From Deinandra increscens subsp. villosa (lineage: Eukaryota > Streptophyta > Magnoliopsida > Asterales > Asteraceae), in NCBI GenBank assembly GCA_039602395.1, contig JBCNJP010000008.1:19297867-19361866 (forward strand): a DNA stretch of 64,000 bases, given 5' to 3'. Position numbers and translations under genes: made by a program. Below the pieces are notes generated by a model. The model was not told the DNA's origin. It was given only the letters and a program-made list of their open reading frames with translations, and made no database searches. Below are positions 38,517 to 50,689 of the stretch, piece after piece. The stretch's first letter is position 1. Every line of letters begins with the position of its first letter.

Positions 38517-41273
38517 ATGGACTCATCGTCCCAAGCCTCATCATTCAAAACCTTCAAAATCGAACAAATTAATGTGTGTGCACACCTAAAACCATCGACA
38601 TACTCTAACGATGTACAAATTATCATTGAGGCCCTAAGATTTTTACCACTCAGGGCAGCTCTCACTGAAGATAAAGAAGTTACCAAACAGACCCTTATGA
38701 ATGTTTGGTCAACTATCAAAGTAGATACTGAGACCGTGAAAGGCAACAAAACGGAATGGATTGAAGCACTCATTGAGAATGAAGATCGATCGACGACAAC
38801 GCTACAGTTTTCCTAAGAAGATTTCAGACAAGCAGTGGATCTCAAAACACCAGAAGATCCTGTACAACCCCAAAATATGGCATAAATTCTTAAAATCATC
38901 AATTCTCTGAACAAAGGCACATGCTTTACCACGGTCTCAGGAATAAACATCAATCATCTGAAGAGAAAGTGGAAGCTAATGATGCACACACTCATTTACA
39001 GCCTGACTGCAAAAGTTGGATCATCAGATCAGGCTAGTGAATCTGTATACTCCATAATGGTCGCTCTATTTCTAAATAAAAGAGTGGATTATGGAGCAAT
39101 ACTCTGGAAGAATCTGATAAAAAGAATTGAAGAAAAATAAAAGGAAAAGAAAGAAACAGCTCACATTCCATTTATCAGATTTCTCTCTCTAATTATCTTC
39201 AGGAAGTCTCCTCAAGAATCAATAGCTCTAACAGGAGCTAAACATGACTCCACCATTCTGAAAATTCTGAAGAAATTCAAATCAGGTACAACCCGCCCCA
39301 TATCTCATGTACCTTCTTCCTTGCTATCATATATACCAGATGGATCCCCATTCCTCATGAAATACAAACTAGAAATAGAATCCTAGGAGCATAATCTATC
39401 TGAACCGGAACAATCAATCCCCAAACACAGTCCACAACCTACAAAGACTTCAACCTACAAAGACTTCAACCTCAGTCCACCAAACTCACTACCTCTCGTC
39501 CGCATCCCCGAAATAGCCACCAAGCTTAGCCTGTTTGATGACTCTGAAAGTCATCAACAAGCACCAACAAGTGGAGACTCAATAAGTCGAGGAAACTTAG
39601 AAAGAATTCGTAGGAATTGGTTTCCTATGGATTCAATACATGAATCTTTTTAAAAGAACATTCATAAAACACACGAGTTTGACTCCTTTGAGGAAAAGAC
39701 AATGAATGTGGAAGACCTGGGAACACCAGATATTTCTGGTTCCCTAGGCACTAATAAAACTCTCAACAGAGAGTTTGTTAGTAAAACGGCTAGAAATGTG
39801 TTGTCCACTGGTGTGTTAGAAAGAGAAAGATTATCTGTTGATCCCTTTCTGAATTTACCCAATACTCTACTGAAGTCTGATCTCTTAAATTTTTCTCAAA
39901 CAATTAGAGAGAAAATCTCTACTTTTAAAAGAGATCAGAACCTTCATGAGCTAGGAAAGCTCAACTCTTCAAGTTCGGAAAAGCTCAAGAAGGTGGAAAG
40001 AGAAACAACTCAAAGCACTAATCAACTAACAACTCTAGTGGATGAGCTAAAGACTTGGAAAGAAGAACTTAGAGAAGAGACTAACCAGATATCAGAAAAA
40101 ATCAACAGAAGCCTCCAAAAGCTGCCATATGTAGACATAAGTGCTGATGAATCAATGATCAAGAACCTGTCTACAGAACTAATGAACAAGAAAATGATTC
40201 TGGAGGAAATGGGCATGAGTCAAATAAAGGAAGCTCAAAATATAACAAAGATTGTGAGAAGCAACCTGACAAAAAAATAAAATGACTTCCGTAAATCTGA
40301 ACATCAAACACTCATTCCAAGAAGATAGGATGAGGAAATTGGAAGAGTGGAAACAAAAGTTGAAAGGAACAGGTGAGAAAAGGAAACAAATAACAATCTC
40401 TGCTCAAACACCAGCAAAGAAAATAAAAGTCCAAAGTGAGGACTCAGGTGAACAGGAAGAGGAGGAATAACAACTCAAAAGAAAAAATTCAGAGAGACGC
40501 AGACCTCCACCTTAAACTTCAGAAGGTATGCCTCCTCATCCTTCTCCTAAATCACCACCAAAAACATCCAAGAAAACAAATACCTCTCAACCCTTCTCCT
40601 CTAGAACAACAAAGAAAACCTCAAAAGAGTAGAGTCAAAGGCAATCATCTTCGTTAGCAGGATCTTTGATATCTGGATTTGCTTTTGAAGATGACTACAC
40701 TAAAAACCAGAATATGCAAAAAGTAATCTGGGAAGAAGTACGAGAGCTGCAGGAAAGACCTCCAATGAGCCCTCTCTCAAGGAAGGTATTAGACAGAACC
40801 ATTGGAAATCAAATTGAAGAAGACCCAATATATACAATGCCAACAATTACCGATTTCCTAAAGATCAAAGCCCAATCAATACTAAAACATTAATGGGTAG
40901 ATCACTTCAACTGGTTAGAGTCAAGACACTTGATGGAACAATAAGGGAACTCACTGATAAAGACCTGGAGCAATTTAACCCGATTCAGTTGTTTTCATTC
41001 ATAAGGTACTTTTCAAATCATCCTACAAAAACTGAAAGGGTAAGTACAGCTTTATACAAAGGAACTGAAGCTAGAAAAAGAATTTTTAGAAGACAAGCAC
41101 AAGTGGATATTCAACTAGAAAAATATTTCGACATTTCTTTACTATTCCTAACAAAACCAAATGAAAATATTCCACTTGGAGTCTCATGGAGAGGATTTGG
41201 AATAGCTTTTCACGGCCAAATCCCTGGCACCTGCTTCAGAGACCACTCTGAAGAAAGAAGATTCTTTAGGTAG
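38517..41273 (+). pseudogene. C2: diverged 3' ORF with coiled coil and nuclear signal, broken
   Basis: From ATG 38517 the N-terminal domain is readable through several stops: LMNVWSTIKVD, RKWKLMMHTLIYSL, VDYGAILWKNLIKRI and FIRFLSLIIF, matching A and B in order. A 192-codon frame (39702-40280) is coiled coil (KKVERETTQSTNQLTTLVDE). The next frame has a bipartite basic motif KRKQITISAQTPAKKIKV followed by an acidic run (about 40380-40465). A last frame (40893-41273) has VRVKTLDGTIRELTDKDL, like the C-terminal domain. It is separated by stops and frameshifts throughout, so not functional here, but it preserves the whole domain order. Confidence 0.68.
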
Positions 41274-41581
41274 GAAAAAAACAGAAATACACAAATCTGG
41301 CCTTAGACTTCTTCTTGTTCATCTTATAGAAATGCAACACAAATAACAGTGGAGCAAAAGAAGTTATTAAAGCAGGAATTGAAGCTTTAATGAAAGAGAG
41401 GGCAGTCTTTTGAACCTTGTTGGAAGAATGTACTAAAGATTACAACTTTGAAATTAACTCACTCACTGGTAGGGCAAAGATTAGAAAAGACTTGTAAATC
41501 CTGTCCATTATTCCTGTAAAATGATCAAAGAAAATAATCTATGCATTTATTTTCTTTTTTCATTTATTTTCTTTAAATACT

Positions 41582-41592
41582 TAGGGGGAGAT
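41582..41592 (+). promoter_or_regulatory. C2 element polypurine tract
   Basis: TAGGGGGAGAT directly precedes TGTTAGAAC, a standard copia PPT/LTR junction. The about 300 bp upstream (41274-41581) is non-coding 3' UTR. Confidence 0.82.
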
Positions 41593-41988
41593 TGTTAGAA
41601 CACAATGTAAATGTAAAGGAAAATAGTCAAGTATTAGAAGAAAAGAAAGATATACCATCAAAAGAGAAAGGATATGAAAATCTGTACGATTTACGGATTT
41701 CTGTTTTTGTACAGAACTACTCCGGAATTTCCTAAGTAGTTCTGTACAGACCAAATTCTACAGAAATCCTCATTTCTGTAGAAGGCTTCTAATGGGAAGC
41801 ATTAATAGTCTTCAAATAAGACTCCTGAAGGAGTTATGGACTATCAGAAGATAAAGTTTACGAGAAGAACATTTCTGCCTTTGTGTGAAGAATAAGTAAA
41901 AGCGAATACCAACTTGGAATTTAACACGAAAGTAGTTGAAGACAGTTGAAAAGAGATAAATTAAATATCCTTAATTTATCTCTATATA
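41593..41988 (+). repeat. C2 element 3' LTR, truncated
   Basis: Starts TGTTAGAACACAATG after the PPT. Contains the hairpin word CAGAACTACTCC...AGTAGTTCTGTACAG. It stops within or just after TCTCTATATA near 41988, where Athila RT sequence begins. Only the U3 is present, and the break falls at the presumed TATA box. Confidence 0.72.
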
Positions 41989-44419
41989 GACCAGATGTTA
42001 GAAAGACTATCAGGGCACGACTACTGTTGTTTCTTGGATGGATTTTCAGGATATTTCCAAATCCCACACCTGAAGATCAGGAAAAGCCTACATTCACATG
42101 TCCTTTTGGCACATTTGCGCATAGACGTATGCCATTTGGGTTATGCAACGCTCCTGCTACTTTCCAACGTTGCATGATGGCAATCTTTGACGATATGATC
42201 AAAGACTCCATGGAAGTTTTCATGGATGATTTTTCAGTGTTTGGAGATATATATGATCAATATCTAACAAGTCTGGAGAAAATCTTAGCTCGATGCAAGG
42301 AGATGAACCTAGTACTTAATTTGGAGAAATGCCACGTTATGGTTAGAGAAGGCATTGTACTAGGACATAAGATATCCAAAGCGGGACTAGAGGTAGACAA
42401 AGCAAATATATCAACCATTCTGCTGCTACCTCTGCCCAGAAACGTTAAAGGTGTTAGAAGCTTTCTTAGTCATGCTGGATTCTATCGTCGTTTCATTAAA
42501 GACTTGTCAACGATTTCACAGCCCATGACCAAGCTTCTAGAGAAAGATGCAGAATTCATTTTCTCACCAGAATGTCTCAAAGCTTATAACACACTCAAAG
42601 ATAAACTCACAAATGCTCCAATCATAGTGGCTCCTGAATGGACACTTCCATTCGAATTAATGTGCGATGCTAGTGATTATGCTATAAGAGCAGTACTCAG
42701 TCAAAGAAAGGACAAGCACTTCCATCCAATCTATGATGCTAGCAGAACACTCAATGATGCTCAATAAAGTTACATAACAATAGAGAAAGAACTTCTAGCT
42801 ATTTTCTTTGCTTTAGACAAGTTTAGGCCATACCTCATCCTATCTAAGATTACCGTCTACACTGATCCTGCGGCCATTAGATATTTATTTGCCAAAAAGG
42901 ATGCAAAACCTAGTCTTATCAGATGGATCTTATTATTTCAAGAATTTGACTTATATATCAAAGACAAGAAAGGAGCTGAAAACGTAGCAGCAGATCACCT
43001 TTCACGACTAGAGACATATGAAGAAGACATAGTCGCAGAAGAAAAGATCAATGACAAATTCCCAGGTGAAACCTTGATGCATATCAGCACAAGAATAAAC
43101 AATCACCATGGGATGCAGATTTCGCCAATTACCTCGCCTGCAAATATCTTCGGTCTAGACTCATCTATCATCAGAGCCGCAAATTCTTTTGTGACCTGAA
43201 ATACTATATTTAGGATGACCCATACCTATTTAGGATTGGACCAGACCAAATGATTAGAAGATGCGTAGAGCGTTATGAGGCAGACTTTATTCTCAAGCAT
43301 TGTCATGTAGGACCGACTGGAGGACATCATGGACCAAGTTATACTGCTAAGAAAGTTTTTGACGCAAGATTTTATTGGCCTACTATATTTAAAGATGCTC
43401 AAGATATGGTTAGTAAATGCGATCCCTGCAAAAAAGTTGGAAATACCTCTAAACAAGATGAAATTCCCCAGAAAGGAATCCAGATATGTGAAGTGTTTGA
43501 TGTATGGGGAATAGACTTCATGGGACCCTTCCCAAGCTCATATGGAAATAAATACATCCTAGTTGTAGTGGACTACGTTTCTAAATGGGCAGAGGCACAA
43601 GCATTGCCAACCAATGATGCCAGGACTGTAGTTCGTTTCCTTAATAAGCTCTTTAAAGTTCCTAAAAAGATATGGGGTTACTCATAGATTGGCTACCTAA
43701 GGCTTTAATAAGCGATAGAGGAACACATTTCTCTAGCACTTAAATGGAGAAGATCCTAAAAAGATATGGGGTTACTCACAGATTGGCTATGCCATACCAT
43801 CCCTAGTCAAGCGGTCAAAGAGAAGTCACCAACAGAGGTCTTAAGGAATTTTAGAAAAAACCGTTGGTGGCAATCGAAAGGATTGGTCAGAAAAGCTAGA
43901 CGATGGGCTTCGGGCATTTAGAACTACATATAAATCACCTATAGGCACAACACCTTTTAGGCTAGTTTATGGAAAAGCATGTCATCTACCTGTAGAACTA
44001 AAACACAAAGCCCATTGGAACCTTAGAGCGGCTAATTTAGATTTTGAAGGAGCAGGTCAAAGATCCTACACACAACTGCATGAGCTAGAAGAAATGCGTG
44101 ATGATGCATACAACGTGTCTGCTAAGTATAAAGAATGTACCAAATGTCTGCACAATCGTTACTTACGTGGAGAAAAAGTATTCGAACCAGGAGATAGGGT
44201 TCTCATGTATAACTCTAGATTAGGCTCTTTCCCGCTAAGCTATGATCAAGGTAGACGGGGATGTATAAAGTTAAAAGTGCTGCTGCAAATGGATCAGTCA
44301 AAGTTATAAAGAAAGATGGCACGACATTCCGTGTTAATGGTCAACGACCAAAATATTATCTAGGAGGACCGATTGAAGAAATCGAGGATGAGGAAATCAA
44401 CCTCGAGAAAGCCACATGA
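41989..44419 (+). pseudogene. H: Athila-type gypsy RT, RNaseH and integrase remnant
   Basis: RT begins mid-domain with QMLERLSGHDY and DGFSGYFQI. After a frameshift it continues with FGTFAHRRMPFGLCNAPATF, the catalytic FMDD (about 42220) and LNLEKCHVMV. RNaseH has CDASDYAIRAVLSQ, EKELLAIFFALDKFR and AADHLSRLE. Integrase has VGPTGGHHGPSYTAKKVF, CDPCKKVG, WGIDFMGPFPSSYG and, after damage, IGTTPFRLVYGKACHLPVEL. It ends GGPIEEIEDEEINLEKAT at TGA 44417. Order RT-RNaseH-INT is gypsy. Multiple stops, frameshifts and a filler duplication (43661-43789) inactivate it. The N-terminal RT, protease and gag are missing. Confidence 0.9.
43661..43789 (+). repeat. Templated filler duplication inside H integrase
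   Basis: A 35-bp block at 43661-43695 recurs at 43755-43789 with one mismatch. The downstream copy is in the expected place in integrase. The upstream copy replaces the codons normally between the LNKLF and PKALISDRG motifs. Confidence 0.85.
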
Positions 44420-45096
44420 ATCTAAACGTATCATGAGTCAAGCTAATGACTCGTAAATAAACAAGCGCTTCCAGGAGGTAACCCGCTGTTTTATCTTTTT
44501 TGTTTCGTTTTCCTTTTTTATTTTTCATTCCCGTATATCCTATACACACTAAATTTGTACCAAATTAAGTGTGTGGATGGGAGAGTAATGTTTTCAAAAT
44601 TTTCTAGAAACCCAATCGTAACGGCTCGTGATACTGTCATGGGCCGTGATCGGTCTGAAAACGCTAATAAGTGTCAGACACGCCTCGTGACGGGCTCATT
44701 TCACACCAAATCAAAAGTCGAAAGGGACTCTGGCGATTTTTGGCGATTCCGACGACAGGACATCATCTCTCATTCACTGTCTCCCTAACTCATCAAGAAA
44801 TCAAGGTAAACTCCTCCCCCATCCTTCATCATTCAGATTCTAGGGTTTCGGGTGAACCCATTGCGAAAAACCATCAATTTCAGCTCGAAAACAAAGGGGT
44901 CTTGACCCTTATACACCTCAAAACATGCACACACTAGTTAGGCCTCTGATTTGGTTGAAATGGATGAGAATAATCGGCTCAGAAACTCGTCTTGCGAAAT
45001 CTCATATGTAACGACCCGTGATTCTGCAACGGATCGTTCTACATAGTTTCGACAGATTTTCATTTTTGCTATTGTTGTGCAATTTTAAATAGGTAA
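44420..45096 (+). other. H spacer between pol and env-like region
   Basis: Non-coding. It carries the Athila-typical CAAGCGCTTCCAGGAGGTAA-like block after pol and the word AAGTGTGTGGATGGGAG at 44567-44583, which recurs at 46871-46887. No intact ORF is supported. Confidence 0.55.
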
Positions 45097-46495
45097 ATGG
45101 CCGAACGAACTATAAAGAGAGGCAAAAAAGGCAGAGGGTAGTAGTCCCATTGATGAGGAACCCCTAGGACCCTGAACCGTACAATCATTTACACCTGCAT
45201 CGATGGTTACAAATTCATTCACGAAGCAATGCATACAAGCGACTGGAAAAACACATTGGGAAGCGTGTAATCAAGATGCATGGAATAGATTAGACCTGGT
45301 CAAATACAGTTGGCCTCAGGGATCGGGCCCGTGAGCTGTTGACCTTATATTGGAGGCGGTTATTCAATATCAACAACACTCCTGTCTACCGCAAGCTCGT
45401 CCTCGAGGTACTATCCACCTTTCACTTTGATAGCCACTTCGACAACCCTCGTAGCCCTGTTGCTATTACATTTAGGATGGGGGGTGCTGACAGGTCCATG
45501 TCCATCATTGAGTTCGGCATGCGTGCCAGACTTACTGATATCACTGAGGGACATGACCCGAGCTACGAGGTAGGTATGCTCGCGAGTGGTCTGCCACTGA
45601 TGTGGGGACGTTCTGGATGACCATTGCTGATGGAACCCACACACCTGCTTCAGGAAGGTACAGATGGTACTAAGATCCCCTTCACCGCTACGCACACTTG
45701 ATATATTTGTGTATACACTGTTAGTTCTATAACGAATTTCAAGCACCTATGAATTAGTTCCAAGAAAGCGGTCGTTCACGTCAGGAATCAAGGTTGTTGA
45801 TGTAGTTGCTATTCTTTCTTTTTTTCATCTCGATTATTCACTGCTTGATCAGTGACTCGATGCATGCCCACTCGGCATCAATCGAGCCGGTGAACACCTC
45901 TAGGGTCTTCATCATGTATTGCCTTGTGCATCAGCACAAGTGCAATATAGCACACATTTTGGTGACCGCAATGGCTACAACTCCTGTGCGTAGCAAGGAG
46001 TTGGTATTTGGCCCTTACATTACACGGATTGCCTGCTAATACAGCCTGCTCACTGATGATGTCGTTGCTCATCTCACCGCTCTCCCAACACCCACACCTA
46101 TAGGACATGCCCAACTTATTAGCCCTAATATCATTCAGCAGCAGGAGGATGGATCTTACCTCCTCACGCCCGTTAGAAAGGCCGTTGTTCCAGCTGGTGC
46201 TCAGACTAGCCAACCTCCACCATACACCTACCGGATCCCGCCATCCACATCTACTACTGGTAGGGGTAGCTCTGCAGAGATTGCAGATATACACCACTGC
46301 TTGTAGAGGCTACCAGAGCCACCACCACACCCACTATGCCATTTTTTTCCATTTACACCTAGGGTACCAGTGGCTGGAGAGCAGGGAGGCGATGATGGAG
46401 ATGATGATGATGAGGGCGAGTATTCACCAGCTGTCAGTGTGTAGGGGGACGATGATGATGATGAGGATCTTGATGACATATTGGATCATCCTTGA
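45097..46495 (+). pseudogene. H env-like (Athila second ORF) remnant
   Basis: ATG 45097 begins a broken frame. The best-preserved part (45339-45620) reads YWRRLFNINNTPVYRKLVLE, FDNPRSPVAITFRMGG and MSIIEFGMRARLTDI, a pattern I associate with the Athila ORF after pol. A later frame (46100-46490) has PPPYTYRIPPST and a poly-aspartate tail. Many stops and shifts are present. No transmembrane segment is visible in what remains. The function of this Athila ORF is not established. Confidence 0.65.
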
Positions 46496-47880
46496 TGTGT
46501 GCTGGTATTTGTCTATTTTGGATTTGGTTTCATTTTGTGATGTATTGGATACACTTTTATTTTATCTTATTTTGTTTGGTTGTTTTGATAACTGTAATCA
46601 TGATACTACTTTGATGATGAGTGTATGATATGGCTGACTGTCTGTGATCTGCTATGGTTATGTGTATACTTTAATTTCTATCATGCTGCAACTATTGCAT
46701 TGCAATTGCAATGACAAGTTTAAACAGGGAGAAGCCACAAACTGAATGAAAATACAAATGCCATACCAGTGAAAAACATTGGGCTTACAATTCTAGGAAT
46801 ACAGGGAAGTTTTCCATTTCTCACACTCTTGTATCATTATTTATGTACATTGGGTACAATGTATGTCTCTAAGTGTGTGGATGGGAGGCCAGGGCCATAT
46901 TTGTGTGATTATGTCTTATAAAAGACATAAAATGACTAAATTCTTCAAAATTCACAATTTCTTCAATTTTTTTTTAAATTGTCAAACTTCCACAAGATTA
47001 TAAAAGCTTCTATAAACACGAAAGTACACCTCTTAGAACATGCTTACATTGCCACGTCTGTAGGTAGCAAGAAAGATTTTACTAGACGAGCTATTTTTCT
47101 TAAAAATTTCTTGATCAGGATTATTACTCGAGTCTTACAGCCTATATTAAACACTTAACCTATTCCCCATGTGAGTTATCATTAGATTAGAAATTCCTTT
47201 AAGGAAACACAAAAGAAAAAAAATCTATAGCCCATGAGGGACGTCATTTCTTTAGAATTGCTTCTAGGTTTATGTTGAGACCATGCTTAGACCTTGAGTT
47301 TACTTTGGATCTTTTTCCGGGTCGTCAATTGCCCTTAGATGTTGGAATTTCTGCATAACTCCAACATGCTTATCCTATTACCTACTACAAAGTCCTATCC
47401 CAAAAGAAAAGAGATAAATAGAAAAATCCCAAAACCTAGCTCATCAAAAGTCAAAATGACCCAAGAAAGCTGGCCCTAAAAGAAATATACGCCTATAGTA
47501 TAAATAAATCACAATGAAAAGTTGTGATATGGCTGTACCTATACGCCAAGATATACGTTAGGGTGGTAGCTCATACACCCGTATCTTTGAGCAAAGTTTG
47601 AACTTCTTTCCCCCTTCTTTGGTCAGATCTAATAGTAATACTCGGTAGCATGATAGATATATAAACTTAAGAATGCAACTAGACTTGTTTGACTTTGAGT
47701 GTTCACTGAAAAAAATTGCCCTGAGAGTCAAGAGAAAATGGTAAGTGAGTGAGCTGAGAGTTAGGTTGCAAGACCTGATATATTACCTGTGACTTCTATA
47801 TAACTTTATCTGCTTGTCCGGTTGTGATCCAGTATTGTGGTAAGACCCTATAGACTTAGTAAGTGTAATGTAGTATATCT
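46496..47880 (+). other. H 3' region, LTR boundaries unresolved
   Basis: About 1.4 kb of non-coding, AT-rich sequence following the env-like remnant. It contains the second AAGTGTGTGGATGGGAG (46871-46887) and a CTATAGTATAAATAAAT promoter-like stretch near 47494. It probably includes Athila 3' UTR and part of its LTR, but I cannot place the LTR start. Confidence 0.4.
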
Positions 47881-48306
47881 GTGCCAATTGTTTTTTATGA
47901 TGGATCAACTGATCAATTTCGTTATCGAATTTGTTACATTTATTGTCGAAAGGGACATTTTGATGCTACTTGTCATACAAATGTTAACAATTCATCATCT
48001 TATGCCAAAAATGTAAATTCGGAAGGCATCATTTTCAATGAACCAATGCCCATGAGTAAATTTTTTTGGAAAAAGAAAGATGTTTATGATTCTCTGGGTA
48101 GCAGTTCTGACTGTCATTCATCAGTCGAGACTGCTTCATTAGAAAATTCAAAACCAAAAATGGAATGGAGACCTAAAAGTGTTTACACAGCCAACACTGA
48201 TTTTCTTGAAGACATTGGCCGACCTACCACATCTGTGGATGAGGGTCGAGGTTATATAGACTTATTATTTTCCAGTGTTTGCATGTATTTCAAGAAGACA
48301 TGTTAG
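47881..48306 (+). pseudogene. D: gag-like remnant with partial zinc knuckle
   Basis: An open stretch of 141 codons containing ICYIYCRKGHFDATCH, a knuckle-like motif with irregular cysteine spacing, then KMEWRPKSVYTANTDFL. It lies upstream of 3' UTR and LTR sequence related to element T, so it is probably a leftover of a copia Gag C-terminus. The preceding junction with H is not marked by any recognised terminus. Assignment to gag is tentative. Confidence 0.5.
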
Positions 48307-49489
48307 TGATCGAAAGATTCCTGACTGTGGAAACTTTTTTGGTTGATTTAAGTTAAAATGCATCGTTCCTATTTTTGAAAAATTGATTTTCAAGAATATC
48401 ATTTTCAAAAATGTGTCAAGTGTTGATCGATCATTTTTCATTTTACTTTTGTTATTCATTTTTTTTTCGTTGATATTTTAGGGGGAGAAAAAATTTAAAA
48501 TTTAAAAAATAGAGTTTCATAAATTTTAGGTGGAGAAAGTATGGAAAATATAAAAAATTTGAAAAACTGAGAAACTGATTCGACAAAAGCGAGAAATGAT
48601 AGTACATCAGCATATACGTCTATCTGCCATGGATAGATTAAGTCTAAGGGTTGTAGGTACTTGTACAAACTGTGAATGTAAATGACTAATTTGATATATG
48701 CAAGTAAGATATAAACATAAAGCTTGCCTGATGATCTTTGGTTATTTGCTTCTTGATGAATGTTGTGTGATGATTCTAACAAAAATATAATAAGAGATAT
48801 CCTGATGAATGCATGTTTTCATTTTGAAAGATTTAAACTTGATTGATTTTCTTTATTTTGTCAAACGATCGGACATTCTCTACGTATTGAAAGATCGACC
48901 TGATTGTTGTTCGTTTGAGGTTCTGCTTTATTTTCTTTAACATTTCCTATAATTCATCGGACTTTTTCTAAGTGCCCACAAGGCCGACCTGGTCGTTGTT
49001 GAATTATACAACTTCAACTTGTTTTGCTTTCTTATTTTCTCAAATACTTGGGCTTTCTCTGCATGTCCACAAGACCGACCTGATTGCTAGGTATTTGAGG
49101 TTCTGCTTTATTTTTTGCATGACTCATCAAGGATGATTAAATCTCTAAGAAAATTTGCTTCCATATGATAAACATGATGATTTGCCATTATTTCTGATAG
49201 AGTGGAGGCCGAGTTATCAGTGCATGATAAAATTACCTTAAGCATATCTGAAAACGATAAATATGATTAGTGTATGCTGAAATAAACATAAATGTTGTAT
49301 TTGCGATTATCTTGGCTTGCATGCTGATTAAGGCCGAAATTGATATGTGCTAGATGCGTTATGTCTGGTATGATCTCGCGTCGTGATCTTTCTCCCAAAA
49401 TCAAAAATAGAGTCTAATTCTGTATTGCATTGTATCTTTCATTTCAGTAAAATCAAAAAGATGTTTGGTGTGTTTTAGCATAAACTTTG
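48307..49489 (+). repeat. D 3' region with three-unit GACCGACCTG repeat
   Basis: Non-coding. Purine runs TTTAGGGGGAGAAAAAAT (near 48478) and TTTTAGGTGGAGAAAG (near 48524) resemble PPTs but lack an LTR start after them. From about 48866 to 49125, three units of roughly 90 bp share GGAC/GGGCTTTCTCTnnnTGnCCACAAGnCCGACCTG and TTGAGGTTCTGCTTTATTTT. Confidence 0.5.
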
Positions 49490-49990
49490 TAAAAACCAAA
49501 ATATTTTATTTCTTGTTTGTTTTTGATTGATCAACACAAGATATGAAAAGCATTTTCAAAATATATTTCTTGGAGTCTCAAAGAGACATTTTGCACCATG
49601 ATATTTATATTGGCCAGGTTGAAAGGAAAGATATAATCACAACTTCAAGTCTTCTAAAGTTGTTGATAAGGAAGCAACAATCGTCAAGTATTCAAGATCA
49701 GACTAACCAACAAGTTGAAGGGGAGTTTGATTGAAGATACAGTTTTAATGGATAACCAGATACTGCACACGTCGAGGAGGAGTTTGTTAATGCATGATTG
49801 GTTCATCGTGTGAAGTATCTGAACAAGATGAAGAGGCCAAAAAGGCATTTACCCGAAGTCACCCGAACCCACACGAAGTGGATCCGAAGTGCCACTTCGC
49901 GAGCTTCCGAAGTGACCCGAACTGTCACTTCGGATGAGATCCAGTTCGGGTAGATCAGCTTGACTATAAATAGTTTTTTAGTCAATCGTG
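49490..49990 (+). repeat. D conserved 3' UTR, PPT and partial LTR
   Basis: 49490-49784 aligns with T's 3' UTR (minus strand of 20061-20388). A GAGGAGGAGTT PPT leads into TGTTAATGCATG at 49785. The LTR U3 has CCGAAGT/CCGAACC words and complementary pairs (GAAGTGCCACTTC), with CTATAAATAG at 49964. Beyond about 49990 similarity to T is lost, so the LTR's 3' end is not defined. Confidence 0.65.
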
Positions 49991-50479
49991 GTTAATCAGA
50001 AAAGGATTGGTCTATGATCCTAGGTCTTAGATCACGTGTTTGGTGCCCTATAGCTAGGTCATTAATTCGTGGATACTTCATTATGGCTGTGTTTATAATT
50101 GTAGAATCATTATCTAGCAACTTTGTTTCCATTAGACTAGTTAATATATGTTAAGTCAATGTCAGATCTAGGTAATGCTGAAAAATAAAGATCAGTCTAA
50201 GATGATATATGTTTCTTTATTCTGATTTCATATCTGTTTCATTATTGCTACTATTTTCTTTCTAATAGTTGTTAGGAATTATGACATAATCCTAATGATA
50301 ATAATTAGATTTAGTATGATTACACCATTGCTTCCTTAGGTCGACCCTGAGTTACTCTTATACGATAGGTCCGCTTTCCTATATGTGCATGCGTAGTCTT
50401 AAGATAGTTTAGGTTTATAAATTTAAAGGTCGTTCTTGCAGGCAAACATATATACATTTCATGTGCATCAAAGGATTTT
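49991..50479 (+). repeat. H2 5' LTR, 3' portion (boundary uncertain)
   Basis: This is non-coding sequence that ends just before the Athila-type PBS at 50480. The stretch GGTCGACCCTGAGTTACTC (near 50340) and GTTCTTGCAGG (near 50430) look like U5 of Athila-type LTRs. The left boundary with D cannot be seen. Confidence 0.5.
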
Positions 50480-50497
50480 TGGCACCGTTGCCGGGGA
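50480..50497 (+). promoter_or_regulatory. H2 primer-binding site (Athila type)
   Basis: TGGCACCGTTGCCGGGGA is one base away from the TGGCGCCGTTGCCGGGGA typical of Athila/Tat gypsy elements. It marks the start of an element whose gag follows. Confidence 0.85.
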
Positions 50498-50689
50498 ACC
50501 AAGTCATCATTCTGGACCTAGTTAGATTAGTTAGCTTAGGTACTCATTCATTCCTGTTTTGCATCTCTTCTTTCAAAATTTCAGAAAAACCAAAAAAATT
50601 GAGAAACCCAAAAAATCCAAAAAAATTATTCTGCTATTTCCACTCGTGCGAATCAACCGCTTCTTATCCAAGCTTTTGAGGATCCTGAA

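Noticed and set aside
48478..48535. Two purine runs in D as polypurine tracts
   Set aside because: Neither is followed by a TG LTR start similar to any other LTR. The PPT at 49772-49784 is better supported by alignment with T.
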